NCBI GenBank assembly: GCA_039707655.1
Contig: CM077666.1
Coordinates: forward strand, 397,067,886 to 397,131,885
Origin: Elymus sibiricus
Lineage: Eukaryota; Streptophyta; Magnoliopsida; Poales; Poaceae
Reading direction: 5' to 3'
DNA: 64,000 nucleotides
Part shown: positions 53,539-64,000 of the stretch, piece after piece
Layout of the letters: every line of letters begins with the position of its first letter
Numbering within the stretch: position 1 is the stretch's first letter
Notes under the pieces: model-generated
The model's database searches: none
Told to the model about the DNA's origin: nothing
The model's input: the letters and a program-made list of their open reading frames with translations, nothing else
Made by a program: the position numbers and the translations under genes

Positions 53539-54856
53539 TGCCCGAGGGCCCCACACGGCTAGGTGGAGCGCCCACCACGTGGGTGTGTCGTGGGTTCGTG
53601 TGGCTGCTCCTTAAGTCGGTTGGAGCCCTTCTTTCACCACAAGAAAGCTAATTTTGTGGGGAAAAACCCCTTAAAATTTCCGCCCGGTCGAAGTTACGGA
53701 TCTTCGGCTATGTAAGAAACGGTGCTCGACCAGAAAATAGAAGCGGAAAACAGGAAACAGAGAAGAAAATAGGGAGATCCAATCTAGTGGAGAACTCCCT
53801 CTCCCCTTGGAGGGCCAAGGAATAAGTTGGAGGGGGCCCTTCACCCTCTCGTTCGGTGGTGCCAGGATACCGTCGGGGACATATCTATCATCACCATCAC
53901 CCACAAATTCTCCTCCGTTCTCGTGGTGATATGTGAGTAGTTCATCTTCCGGGCTGAGGGTATGTACTAGTAACTATGTTTTCGATCTCTCTCTCTCTCT
54001 CTCTCATGTTCTTGATGGATTCAATCTTGATGTATCATGAGCTTTATTAATATAGTTGGATCTTGTGATGTTCGTCTCCCTCTATTCTTTTTGTGGTGAA
54101 TTGAGTCTTGCCCTTTGATGTTTCTTTATGTTGGACTGAATACTTTGGATTTGAGATTACATGATGCATGCCTAGTAATTACCTTGCGAATACTCGAGGT
54201 GACATTGGGGTACTCTTTGCATAAAGGTTGGACGATAAGTATCATATGATGTTGTCGTAGTATGATTTCTGGGACTATCCGTGGCACTTTGTGGGTGGTT
54301 CAGTAGATCAAGATTGGAAAGAAAACTTTGAGGTGGTTTGCTGTTAGCACACATAAGCGATTTCATCCTACTTTGTCTGATAGAATAGAAATTTTGGAGT
54401 TATTCTTTGCTGCACTTTGAGGGATTATCATGTGGTTTAATTATGTTAATGATGCTGAGAGTTGGCACTAGCGAAAGTATGAACCCTAGGCCTTGTTTCA
54501 AAGCATTGAGACACCGTTTTATTCACTTTTGTTACTTGATACCTTGCTATTTTTATTTGTTCAGATTACAAAAACCTATTTCTACCATCCATATCACACA
54601 TCTATCACCATCTCTTCGCCGAACTAGTGCACCTATATAATTGACAACTGTATTGGGTGTGTTGGGGACACAAGAGATTACTTGTATTTGATTGCATGTT
54701 TGCTTGAGATAGAACCACCTTCATCCTGCACCTCTCGCGGATTGATAAACCGTAGGTCATCCACTTGACGGAAATTTGCTGCTGTCCTACAAAACTCTAC
54801 GTTTGTAGGCCCAACAAAGTCAACAAGAATAAACTTGCGGAATAGATATCAACGCT

Positions 54857-54914
54857 CCCTCTAGATTTTGGTTTTTTTCCTGTATGTGTTTTCTGGGTTT
54901 AGATGGGTTTTTTG
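54857..54914. other. Outer host DNA between the solo LTR and the hAT element
   Basis: This short T-rich segment continues the sequence interrupted at 13657 and runs up to the hAT target duplication GTTTTTTG (54907-54914). Confidence 0.6.
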
Positions 54915-55086
54915 TAAGGATGGCAATTTTACCCATGGGTACGGGTACCCGCGGATACCGTACCCGCATGGGCAGGGTATGGGCACAATTTTATACCTAT
55001 TGGTAGTACCTATACCCTACCCGTTAAGTCTTGGGTAGGGGCGTAGGGCACAGGTATAGCCTTGTACCCGTGGATATACCCATACC

Positions 55087-56684
55087 TGATACATCTCCAA
55101 CGTATCTATAATTTTTTATTGTTCCATGCTATTATAGTATCAATGTTGGATGTTTTATATGCAATTATATGCCATTATATATCATTTTTTGGGACTAACC
55201 TATTAACCCAGTGCCCAGTGCCAGTTGCTGTTTTTTGCTTGTTTTTGTATTTTCAGAAAATCATTATCAAAAAGAGTCCAAACGAGAAACAAACTTTGGA
55301 TTAATTTTTTTCTGGACCAGAAGAGACCCACGAAGCTTCGGGAGAAGACCAGAAGAGCCACGAGGAGGCGCCAAGCCTGGAGGGCGCGCCCAGGAGGGTA
55401 GGCGCGCCCCCAGGCTTGTGGGACCCTCGTAGCCCCTCCTGGCCTAATTCCAGCGCTATAAATTCCCAAATATTCCCAATATACCAGAGAGACAGAAGAG
55501 AAAACCTTTCCGCCGCCGCAAGCCTCTGTTCTTCCGCGATCCCATCTGGAGGCCTTTTTTGGTACTCTGCCGGAGGGGGAATCGATCACGGAGGGCTTCT
55601 TCATCAACCTTGCTGCCCTTCCGATGACGTGTGAGTAGTTTACCACAGACCTACGGGTCCATATCTAGTGGCTAGATGGCTTCTTCTCTCTCCTTTATCT
55701 TCAATACCATGTTCTCCTCGATGTTCTTGGAGTTCTATCCGATGTAATCTTCTTTTGTGGTGTGTTTGTTGAGATTCGATGAATTGTGAGTTTATGATCA
55801 GATTATTCATGAGAAATATTTGAGTCTTCTCTGAACTCTTTTATGCATGATCATTATAGCTTTGTATTTCTCTCCGATCTATCGATTTGGTTTGGCTAAC
55901 TAGATTGGTTTATCTTGCAATGGGAGAGGTGCTTTGTGATGGGTTCAATCTTGCGTTGCTCAATTCCAGTGACAGAAAGGGACATGACACGTATTTGTAT
56001 TGTTGCCATTAAGGATAAAAAGATGGGGTTTAATCATATTGCTTGAGTTTACTTTGTCTACATCATGTCATCTTGCTTAAGGCGTTACTCTGTTTCATAC
56101 TTGCCATGAATCTCGGACTACTTGTATTGTTGCCATTAAGGATAAAAAGATGCATGCTAGATAGCTGTCGATGGGTGGAGTAATAGTAGTAGATGCAGGC
56201 AGGAGTCGGTCTACTTGTCTCGGACTTGATGCCTATATACATGATCATTGCCATGAATCCGCCATAATTATTTGCTTTTCTATCAATTGCCCAACAGTAA
56301 TTTGTTTACCCACCGTATGCTATGTGTTCGAGAGAGAAGCCTCTAGTGAAAACTATGGCCCCCGGGTCTACTTTTATCATATATTAAAATCAAAATTACC
56401 TTGCTGCAATTTATTTACTTTTATTTTATTTAGTATTTTAGTTTATCTATCTATCACTATCAGAATTAATCCTTGCAAATAACCGCTAAGAGGATTGACA
56501 ACCCTCTTATTTGCGTTGGGTGCAAGTGTTTGCTTTTGTGTGTGCAGGTGCGTTTAACGGGATTTTACCTGGTTCTCCTACTGGATTGATAACCTTGGTT
56601 CTTAACTGAGGGAAATACTTATCTCTACTATACTGCATCATCCTCTCCTCTTCGGGGAAAAACCAACGCAGTCTACAAGTAGCA
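55087..56684 (+). repeat. 5' LTR, 1598 bp
   Basis: Starts TGATACATCTCCAACG and ends TCTACAAGTAGCA. Near 56106-56150 it carries a duplicated TTGTATTGTTGCCATTAAGG-type segment that is single in the 3' LTR, so the two LTRs also differ by a local rearrangement here. Confidence 0.92.
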
Positions 56685-56695
56685 GGAAGAATTTC

Positions 56696-56713
56696 TGGCG
56701 CCGTTGCCGGAGA
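56696..56713 (+). other. Primer-binding site
   Basis: TGGCGCCGTTGCCGGAGA, 11 bases after the 5' LTR, close to the consensus TGGCGCCGTTGCCGGGGA thought to pair with tRNA-Asp. Confidence 0.8.
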
Positions 56714-56893
56714 GACATCATCAAAATAACCAAGTACCTTCACACAAACTATCATCCACTTGCATTTATTTTATTTGCCTTTTCATTTGCATTTGCTTCT
56801 CGTTTTCATCTCCCACACTTCTAATTTTTTTTACTAAAACACAAAAATATTTTTATTTGCTTGTTTACTAGTTCGCTTGTTTGCTTCACCACT

Positions 56894-57720
56894 ATGGCTT
56901 GTTCTTCGCTTGTTACTATCACCCCCGAAAATGAAGTGCTTAATTTTAAACAAAGGGGATGAGAAAATTTAAAAGATGCTTGGTATAGGATTTGCGATGC
57001 TCAAAATAGATCAACTCATAAGCAATGCACTACCGTTCTTCTTCGAAATTTTTATGTGGGAGTTACTACTTGGTATTGATTTGTGCTTGACACTATTACC
57101 GGAGGGAATTTCTTGATGTGTCCCACTTTGGATGCTTTCAATACTATGGGAAATTTAGTGGGCTCACCCCCTATCATTATCAATGAAACGGCTTTGACTT
57201 TGGAGCATGTTATGCAAAGGTTAGAAGCTATTGAAAATAAAATGTCTACTATTGAACATCTTGAGTATTTAGATAAAAAGATTCATAATCATATTACTCA
57301 ATTTGGTTCTAAGGTGGGAATTGCTTTGAAAACTTTAAAGTAAAATGAACCGATAATTAACGAAAGGATAGAACAAAGCCCCGTTAGAATTGACAAGTTA
57401 GAAGAGATTATCAATAACTTAGGTTCCGCTTTTTTCCTACGCTAAAAACATTGATAGGACTCCTCCCAATAAAAATTGCAAGTTTATATATGTTCCTAAG
57501 GTTAAGAGTGCTACTTCTAGTAAAGGGAGCGAGGATCTTAAAATGATTAGCATGCACCCCAATTTCATTGATATAATGAAGGAACCTATCCATAAAAGCA
57601 AAATTCTTGATTTTGTGCCTAGAAGTGTGATGATGAGAAACTCCTATGTTAAATCTACTAGAAAAATGGGTGCGTAATTGAGGAGTTGGAAATGAAGGAT
57701 GACAACACTTGAAACTATGC
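56894..57720 (+). pseudogene. Broken gag-like reading frame
   Basis: From the ATG at 56894 the frame encodes MACSSLVTITPENEVLNFKQ, then continues through two in-frame stops (TGA at 56960 and another near 57077) with gag-like motifs such as LKDAWYRICDAQ and NFYVGV. It then continues with a helical stretch (ALTLEHVMQRLEAIENKMST) to a stop at 57341. Later sequence shows further frame changes. Retrotransposon gag proteins commonly have this pattern (AWxRF...L...FYxG). The capsid is incomplete and no zinc knuckle remains, so no particle protein can be made from it. Confidence 0.65.
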
Positions 57721-60533
57721 ATTATGACTAGCTAGGGGCATAAAACAATAGCGCTTGTTGGGAGGCAACCCAATGAATAAAAAAAAATTGTTTTTACTTT
57801 ATGTTTTTGTGTGTTTACACAATTATAGTCTCTGTTATGATTGTATTTTTATCTTTTAATTAGTGTTTGTGCCAAGTAATGCCTTTGGGATGATTTGGAT
57901 GATAGTATAATTGATGCTGTTTGAAAACAGAAAGTTTTGCGTCTAGTGCTGGAATTTTGATTTTTCGCTGGAGCGTTAGAACCTTCTGAATTTTTTACAC
58001 AATATTGATATATGAATTGCCCACGTTTTCCTAATTTTTTAAAATGTTTTGAGTTACAGAAGTATGACTTTAATTCAGGTCTTTACAGACTGTTCTGTTT
58101 TAGACAGATTCTGTTTTTGTTGCATAGTTTGCTTATTTTGATGAATCTATGGATCGTATCGGGGGGTATGAGTCATGGAGAAGTTGGAGTATAGTATAAT
58201 TATGCCAATGTTAAATATGAATCAATTTACAACAGTACCTAAAGTTTAAGATTTGTTTGTTATACTAACGGATCTCACGAGGTTTCTGTTGAGTTTTGTG
58301 TACTAAAGTTTTCAAGTTTTGGGTGAGACTACGATGGATAAAGGAATAAGGAGCGGCAAGAGCCTAAGCTTGGGGATGCCCAAGGCACCCCATGGTAATA
58401 TTCATGGAAGACTCAAGCGTCTAAGCTTGGGGATGCCCTGGAAGGCATCCCCTCTTTCGTCTACAATCTATCGGTAACTCATTTGGAGCTATATTTTTGT
58501 TCATCACATGATATGTGTATTACTTGGAGCGTCTTGTGATATAGTTTGTTTGCTTTTTAGTTTTTCACAATCATCTTTGCTAAACACGCCTTTTTGAGAG
58601 GGACACACATTATTCGTTATTTGTTAGAATACTCTATGTGCTTCACTTATATCTTTTGAGCTAGGCAGTTGCTCTAGTGCTTCACTTATATATTTTAGAG
58701 CACGGCGGCGGTTATATTTTAAAGAAATAGTTGCACTCTCATGCTTCACTTATATCTTTTTGAGAGTCTAATGATTAGCAATGGTAATATGCACGGGTTA
58801 TGATTTTGGTCCTAATATGATAGGTATTCAAGAGGGATATAATAAAAACTTTCATGTAGATCACTGAATATGATAAGTTTGATTCCTTGCAATAGTTTTG
58901 CGATATTAAGATGGTAATATGTGGGAGGTGCTAGTAGATAATTGTGGTTTAGTAAGAATATTGGTGTTAAGGTTTGTGATTCCCGAAGCATGCACGTATG
59001 GTCTGTCGTTATGCTAAGAAGTTGGAGCATGATTTATTCTTGATTGCCTTCCTTTGTATGGCGGTCGGGGGCGCGCGATGGTTAACTCCTACCAACCTCC
59101 CCCCTAGGGGCATGCGTAGTAGTACTTTGCTTCGAGGGCTAATAAACTTTCGCAATAAGTATGTGAGTTCTTTATGACTAATGTGAGTCCATGGATTATA
59201 TGCACTCTCACCTTTCCGCAATTTGCTAGCCTCTTCAGTACCGTGCATTGCCCTTTCTCACATCGAGAGTTGGTGCAAACTTTGCCGGTGCATCCAAACC
59301 CCGTGATATGATACGCTCTATCACACATAAGCCTCCTTATATCTTCCTTAAAACAACCACCATACCTACCTATCATGGCATTTCCATAGCCATTCCGAGA
59401 TATATTGCCATGCAACTTCCACCGTTCCATTTTTATGACACACATCATCATTGTCATATTGCTTTGCATGATCATATAGCTGACATAGTATTTGTGGCTC
59501 AGCCGCCGTTCATCATTTTTATACATGTTACGCTAGTATCATTGCACATCCTGGTACACCGCCAGAGGCATTCATATAGAGTCATATTTTTGTTCTAGTT
59601 TCGAGTTGTAATTTTCTTTTGAGTTGTAAGTAAATAGAAGTATGATGATCATCATTATTAGAGCATTGTCCCAGTGAGGAAATAAAAAAAAGAGGCCAAA
59701 AAGAGCCCATGAAATAACAGGCCAAAAAGAGTCCACAAAAAAAATGAGAGAAAAAGAGAGAAGGGGCAATGTAACTATCCTTTTCCATACTTGTGCTTCA
59801 AAGTAGCCCCATGTTTTTCATATAGAGAGTCTCCTATTTTGTCACTTTCATATACTAGTGGGAATTTTTCATTATAGAACTTGGCTTGTATATTCCGATG
59901 ATGGGCTTCCTCAAATGCCCGAGGTCTTCATGAGCAAGCAAGTTGGATGCACACCCACTTAGTTTTCATGTTGAGCTTTCATACACTTATAGCTCTTAGT
60001 GCATCCGTTGCATGGCAATCCCTACTCCTCGCATTGACATCAATTGATGGGCATCTCCATAGCCCGTTTATTAGCCTCGTTGATGTGAGACTATCTTCTT
60101 ATTTTTGATTTCCCCTTATTGATCTCTACCACCACACTCTATTCCACCCATAGTGCTATATCCATGGCTTGCGCTCATGTATTGCGTGGGGGTTGAAAAA
60201 GCTGAAGTGCGTTAAAAAGTATGAACCAATTGCTTGGTTAAAACCGGGGTTGTGCATGATAAATATTTTGTGTTAAGAAGATGGAGCATGACAGGATTAT
60301 ATGATTTTGTAGGGATAACGTTCTTTAGCATTTTTATTTTGAAAGACATGATTGTTTGCTAGTATGCCTGAGTATTGATGTCTTTATATCAAACTATAGA
60401 CTATTGCTTTGAATCATTCGGATCTTATTATTCATACCGTAAGAGAGAGATTACATGATGAAACATGATAGGTAGCATTCCACATCAAAAATTTTGTTTT
60501 TATCATTTACCTACTCGAGGACGAGCATGAATT
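57721..60533 (+). other. Noncoding interior of the plus-strand element
   Basis: No long frames. It holds the conserved TTGTTGGGAGGCAACCCAA block near 57749 and the paired tract-like motifs at 58366-58379 and 58423-58436. Short tandem TTCACTTATAT(C/A)TTTT phrases lie near 58640-58760. The minus-strand frame at 59104-59526 is open for 140 codons without a domain. Confidence 0.7.
58366..58436 (+). repeat. Paired internal tract-like motifs
   Basis: AAGCTTGGGGATGC occurs at 58366-58379 and 58423-58436, 57 bp apart start to start, the same spacing as each pair in the minus-strand element. The segment between has GGCACCCC and a following GGAAGGCATCCCC that could fold back. Confidence 0.88.
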
Positions 60534-60547
60534 AAGCTTGGGGATGC
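60534..60547 (+). other. Polypurine tract
   Basis: AAGCTTGGGGATGC lies one base before the 3' LTR, after the CTACTCGAGGACGAGC block, and is identical to the internal copies. Confidence 0.8.
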
Positions 60548-60548
60548 T

Positions 60549-61953
60549 TGATACGTCTCCAACGTATCTATAATTTTTGATTGTTCCATGCTATTATAGT
60601 ATCAATCTTGCATATTTTATATGCAATTATATGCCATTATATATCATTTTTTGGGACTAACCAATTAACCCAGTGCCCAGTGCCAGTTGCTGTTTTTTGC
60701 TTGTTTTTGTCTTTTTAGAAAATCATTATCAAAAAGAGTCCAAACGAGACAAAAACTTTGGATTAATTTTTTCTGGACCAGAAGAGACCCACAAAGCTTT
60801 GGGAGAAGACCAGAAGAGCCACGAGGAGGCGACAAGCCTGGAGGGTGCGCCCAGGGGGGTGGGCGCGCCCCCAGGCTTGTGGGCCCCTCGTAGCCCCTCC
60901 TGACCTAATTCCATCACTATAAATTCCCAAATATTCCCAATATACCAGAGAGATAGAAGAGAAAACCTTTCCACCACCGCAAGCCTCTGTTCTTCCGCGA
61001 TCCCATCTGGAGGCCTTTTCCGGTACTCTGCCGGAGGGGGAATTGATCACGGAGGGCTTCTTCATCAACCTTGCTGCCCTTCCGATGAATTGTGAGTTTA
61101 TGATCAGATTATTCATGAGAAATATTTGAGTCTTCTCTGAACTCTTTTATGCATGATTATTATAGCTTTGTATTTCTCTCCGATCTATCGATTTGGTTTG
61201 GCCAACTAGATTGGTTTATCTTGCAATGGGAGAGGTGCTTTGTGATGGGTTCAATCTTGCGTTGCTCAATCCCAGTGACAGAAAGGGACATGACACGTAT
61301 TTGTATTGTTGCCATTAAGGATAAAAAGATGGGGTTTAATCATATTGCTTGAGTTTACTTTGTCTACATCATGTCATCTTGCTTAAGGCGTTACTCTGTT
61401 TCATACTTAATACCCTAGATGCATGCTCGATAGCGGTCGATGGGTGGAGTAATCGTAGTAGATGCAGGCAGGAGTCGGTCTACTTGTCTCGGATGTGATG
61501 CCTATATACATGATCATTGCCATGAATCCGTCATAATTAGTTGCTTTTCTATCAATTGCCCAACAGTAATTTGTTTACCCACCGTATGCTATGTGTTCGA
61601 GAGAGAAGCCTCTAGTGAAAACTATGGCCCCCGGGTCTACTTTTATCATCTATTAAAATTAAAATTACCTTGCTGCAATTTATTTACTTTACTTTTATTT
61701 AGTATTTTACTTTATCTATGTATCACTATCAGAATTAATCCTTGCAAATAACCGCTAAGAGGATTGACAACCCTCTTATTTGCGTTGGGTGCAAGTGTTT
61801 GCTTTTGTGTGTGCAGGTGCGTTTAATGGGATTTTGCTTGGTTCTCCTACTGGATTGATAACCTTGGTTCTTAACTGAGGAAAATACTTATCTCTACTAT
61901 ACTGCATCATCCTCTCCTCTTCGGGGAAATACCAACGCAGTCTACAAGTAGCA
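60549..61953 (+). repeat. 3' LTR, 1405 bp, with a 155-bp deletion
   Basis: Compared with the 5' LTR it lacks 155 bp between CGATGACGTGTGAG (55622) and CGATGAATTGTGAG (55777). The single remaining junction is at 61083. Deletion between short direct repeats is typical of illegitimate recombination. Ends TCTACAAGTAGCA. Confidence 0.92.
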
Positions 61954-61958
61954 ATACC

Positions 61959-62277
61959 CGTTTATACTGACATGTGGACCTTACCCGTGAAGTGTGTCGT
62001 GAGCATGTGAATCTATGTTAAAGTTGTCATGAATTGTCAATTTTAATCGAGATAAATATTTTTTGTCAAATGTGCTATCGATGAATGTAAAATTGTGAAT
62101 AACTTGTGTATTGTTTGATCTACCCGTTGGGTATCCATTGGGTATGGGCACCCATCGGGTATGGGTACGGGTAAAGTTTCATACCCATGGATACGGGTAT
62201 GGGTAGAATTTTGTACCCATTGACTACACGGGTATGGGTATGGTATTGCTCTACCCGCTCCATACCCTACCCATCGT
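61959..62277. other. Right half of the hAT element interior
   Basis: ACCCATCGGGTATGGG- and GGGTACGGGTA-type motifs recur and are inverted relative to those at 54940-55086, forming long imperfect inverted repeats of the hAT element. Confidence 0.75.
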
Positions 62278-63826
62278 TGATACGTCTCCAATGTATCTAT
62301 AATTTTTGATTGTTTCATGCTACTATATTATCAATCTTGTATGATTTATATGCCATTTTATATTATTTTTATTGACTAACCTGTTAACTCAATGCCCAGT
62401 GCCAGTTCCTGTTTTTTGCCTATTTCTTTGTTTCGTAGAAAAACGATACCAAACAAAGTCCAAACACGATGAAACTTTACGGTGATTTTTTCTAGACCAG
62501 AAGAGACCCTAGAAGTTTCGGGGGGAGGCCAAAAGACCTGCTGGTGGGCCACAAGCTCAAGGGGCGCGCCCCGGGGGGGTGGGGGCGCCGCCTAAGCTTG
62601 TGGGTCTCACAGGCCTCCGTTGACCTAATTCCAGAGCTATAAATTCCCTAAAATCCAGAAACCCCCAAAGCAAGACCCGAAACAATTTTATCGCCATCGC
62701 AAGCCTCTGTTCTTCCACGATCCCATCTGGAGGCCTTTTTCGATACTCTGCCGGAGGGGGAATCCATCACGGAGGCCATCTTCATCAACTTTGCTGCCTC
62801 CATGATGATGTGTGAGTAGTTCCCACAGGATCTATGGGTCCATAGTAGTAGCTAGATGGCTTTCTCTTTCTATTTCTCTTTTCGATCTTCAATACAATGA
62901 TCTATTCGGAGATCTATTCGATGTAACTTTTGCGGTGTGTTTGTTGGGATCCGATGAATTATGGGTTTATGATCAGATTATTCATTGAAAGTATTTGAGT
63001 CTTTTCTAAGATTTATATATGTGTGATTTTATAGACTTGTATTTCTCTCCAATCTATCTATCTCTTTTGGACAATTAGATTAATTTATCTTCAGTGGGAG
63101 GTGCTTGGTAGTACGTTCAATCTTGCGGTGTCCTTACTCTGTTGCCGGTGGAGTTGCAAGGCACGTATTTGTATTGATGTTACTATGGCTAAAACGATGG
63201 GGCTCGAACATATTATTTGATCTTGGTTTGTCTACATTATGTCATCATGCTTCAATCATTATTCTGTTTTTTATTAACTTAATACCTTGCGATGCATGCT
63301 GGATAGCGGTCAAGAGGTGGAGTAATAGTAGTAGATGCTGACAGATTTCAGTCTACTTGTTTCGGTTGTAATGCGTATATATTGATCATGCCATGAAGAA
63401 TCATCATAATTATGCGCTTTTCTATCAATTGCCTAACAGTAATTTGTTTACCCATCGTTGTTATGCTCATGAGAGAGATGCCTCTAGTGAACCTATGGCC
63501 CCCGGGTCCATTCACTTTATATTTATTAAAACCTTAAAAATACTTGTTACATTTTATTTACTTTTATTTTATTTTTTATTTTATCTATCTACCACTATCA
63601 TATTTAATTCTTGCAATTGGCGAGAACAAGGGGATTGACAACCTTTTGTTGTCATTGGGTGCAAGCATTTGCTTTGTGTGTGTGTGCAGGTACCGTTTAT
63701 CTTGTTTGTGTGGTGTCTCCTATTGGTTCGATAAACCTTGGTTCTTAACCGAGGGAAATACTATCTGCTATTATACTACTTCATCCCTTCCTCTTCGGGG
63801 AAAGCCCAACACTATCACAAGTAGCA
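62278..63826 (+). mobile_element. Solo LTR at the hAT right terminus
   Basis: Starts TGATACGTCTCCAATG and ends CACAAGTAGCA, 1549 bp, same subfamily as the neighbouring element. The flanks ATCGT (62273-62277) and ATCCC (63827-63831) share only three of five bases, so the duplication is weak or mutated. Because hAT sequence continues on both sides, a solo LTR is still the best reading. Confidence 0.85.
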
Positions 63827-63899
63827 ATCCCCATCCTTAGTTTTTTGGTTTTTTTTAGCTTTTCGTTTTTTGCCTGGTTTTCATAGGTTTGGGAAAAAA

Positions 63900-64000
63900 A
63901 CAAATATGTGCTTTCACGAGAAGCACAGTTGTGTGTGCTTTCACAAGAAGCACAGTTGTGTTTTGCTTCCGCGAGAAACACAATTGTGTCTCTCTTGGAA
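63900..64000. repeat. Tandem AGAAGCACAGTTGTG motif at the window end
   Basis: CTTTCACGAGAAGCACAGTTGTG, shown in part, recurs at about 63911, 63940 and, in variant form, 63965 with a period of about 28 bases. It belongs to the outer host DNA, is cut by the window edge and is not assigned. Confidence 0.7.

Larger units (their letters stand above)
13658..54851 (+). mobile_element. Solo LTR split by the CACTA transposon
   Basis: The left part, 13658-13917, begins TGATACGCCTCCAACG. The right part, 53542-54851, ends AGATATCA. Joined across the CACTA insertion they make about 1.57 kb, the usual size of this LTR. The join is natural: GGCGGTGC on the left continues with CCGAGGGCC on the right. A 5-bp duplication, GCGCT (13653-13657) and ACGCT (54852-54856), differs at one base. 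There is no internal domain, so this is a solo LTR left by LTR-LTR recombination. It is oriented + and belongs to the same subfamily as the LTRs of the element at 6267-13018. Confidence 0.85.
55087..61953 (+). mobile_element. Non-autonomous Gypsy-type LTR element, plus strand, with gag remnant
   Basis: Two LTRs (55087-56684 and 60549-61953) bound the element, with a perfect duplication ATACC (55082-55086 and 61954-61958). It has a primer-binding site, a broken gag-like frame, about 3 kb of noncoding interior and a polypurine tract. No polymerase genes are present. Shared interior motifs with the minus-strand element at 6267-13018 show common ancestry, but here a gag remnant replaces the 326-codon ORF. 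Confidence 0.93.
54915..63839. mobile_element. Small hAT element containing two LTR insertions
   Basis: The left end TAAGGATGGCAATTTTACCC and the right end ...CCCATCCTTA (inverted TAAGGATGGG) are flanked by a perfect 8-bp duplication GTTTTTTG (54907-54914 and 63840-63847). Removing the Gypsy-type element and the solo LTR leaves about 500 bp, made of GGGTACGGGTA- and ACCCATGGATAC-like motifs in both orientations. There is no transposase, so it is a non-autonomous hAT element. Its right terminus was cut 8-12 bases from the end by the solo LTR insertion. Confidence 0.88.

Overview
This window looks like intergenic DNA from a large grass genome of the wheat group (Triticeae). The reasons are the TGATACG...TCTCCAACG long terminal repeats, a CACTA transposon, Stowaway-type MITEs with CTCCCTCCG ends, an F-box/DUF295 pseudogene and plant-style introns. 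There are no bacterial operons, rRNA genes or CRISPR arrays. Almost every base belongs to, or sits inside, a transposable element. Family assignments come from structure and recall, not from a database search.

Layout. Bases 1-5028 hold T-rich degenerate DNA, a nine-copy minisatellite of about 109 bp (645-1650), a tRNA-like remnant (2860-2920) and an LTR fragment with a TATA box (4290-5028). A decayed L1-type LINE (5030-13510, + strand) is split by a non-autonomous Gypsy-type element on the minus strand (6267-13018; 5-bp duplication ACGAC/GCGAC). A solo LTR follows (13658-54851; GCGCT/ACGCT). It is cut in two by a 39.6 kb CACTA transposon (13918-53538; perfect 3-bp duplication TGC). To the right, a small hAT element (54915-63839; perfect 8-bp duplication GTTTTTTG) contains a second Gypsy-type element (55087-61953; perfect ATACC) and another solo LTR (62278-63826).

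The CACTA element is the centrepiece. I see no transposase in it, so it is probably non-autonomous. It carries different subterminal arrays at its two ends, a spliced minus-strand coding unit with in-frame exons (15590-17828), a 7.3 kb Helitron (19237-26572) and a solo LTR (27065-28595). It also carries a 1.26 kb higher-order tandem repeat (29937-32215), a coiled-coil gene with one frameshift (32793-33464), a four-exon F-box/DUF295 pseudogene (35199-38457), an intact two-exon 145-aa gene (42900-43417), an intact 149-aa RGG/glycine-rich gene (48317-48766), and several MITEs and retroposons. The Helitron holds an exon of a plant cyclopropane-fatty-acid synthase and a retroposon with a 13-bp target duplication. 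Its pre-insertion site is preserved in a neighbouring repeat copy.

How the parts work together: the window is a nest, with insertions inside insertions, and most boundaries are proven by target-site duplications. The gene-like units probably ride as passengers of the CACTA element, although only sequencing or expression data could show whether any is still expressed.
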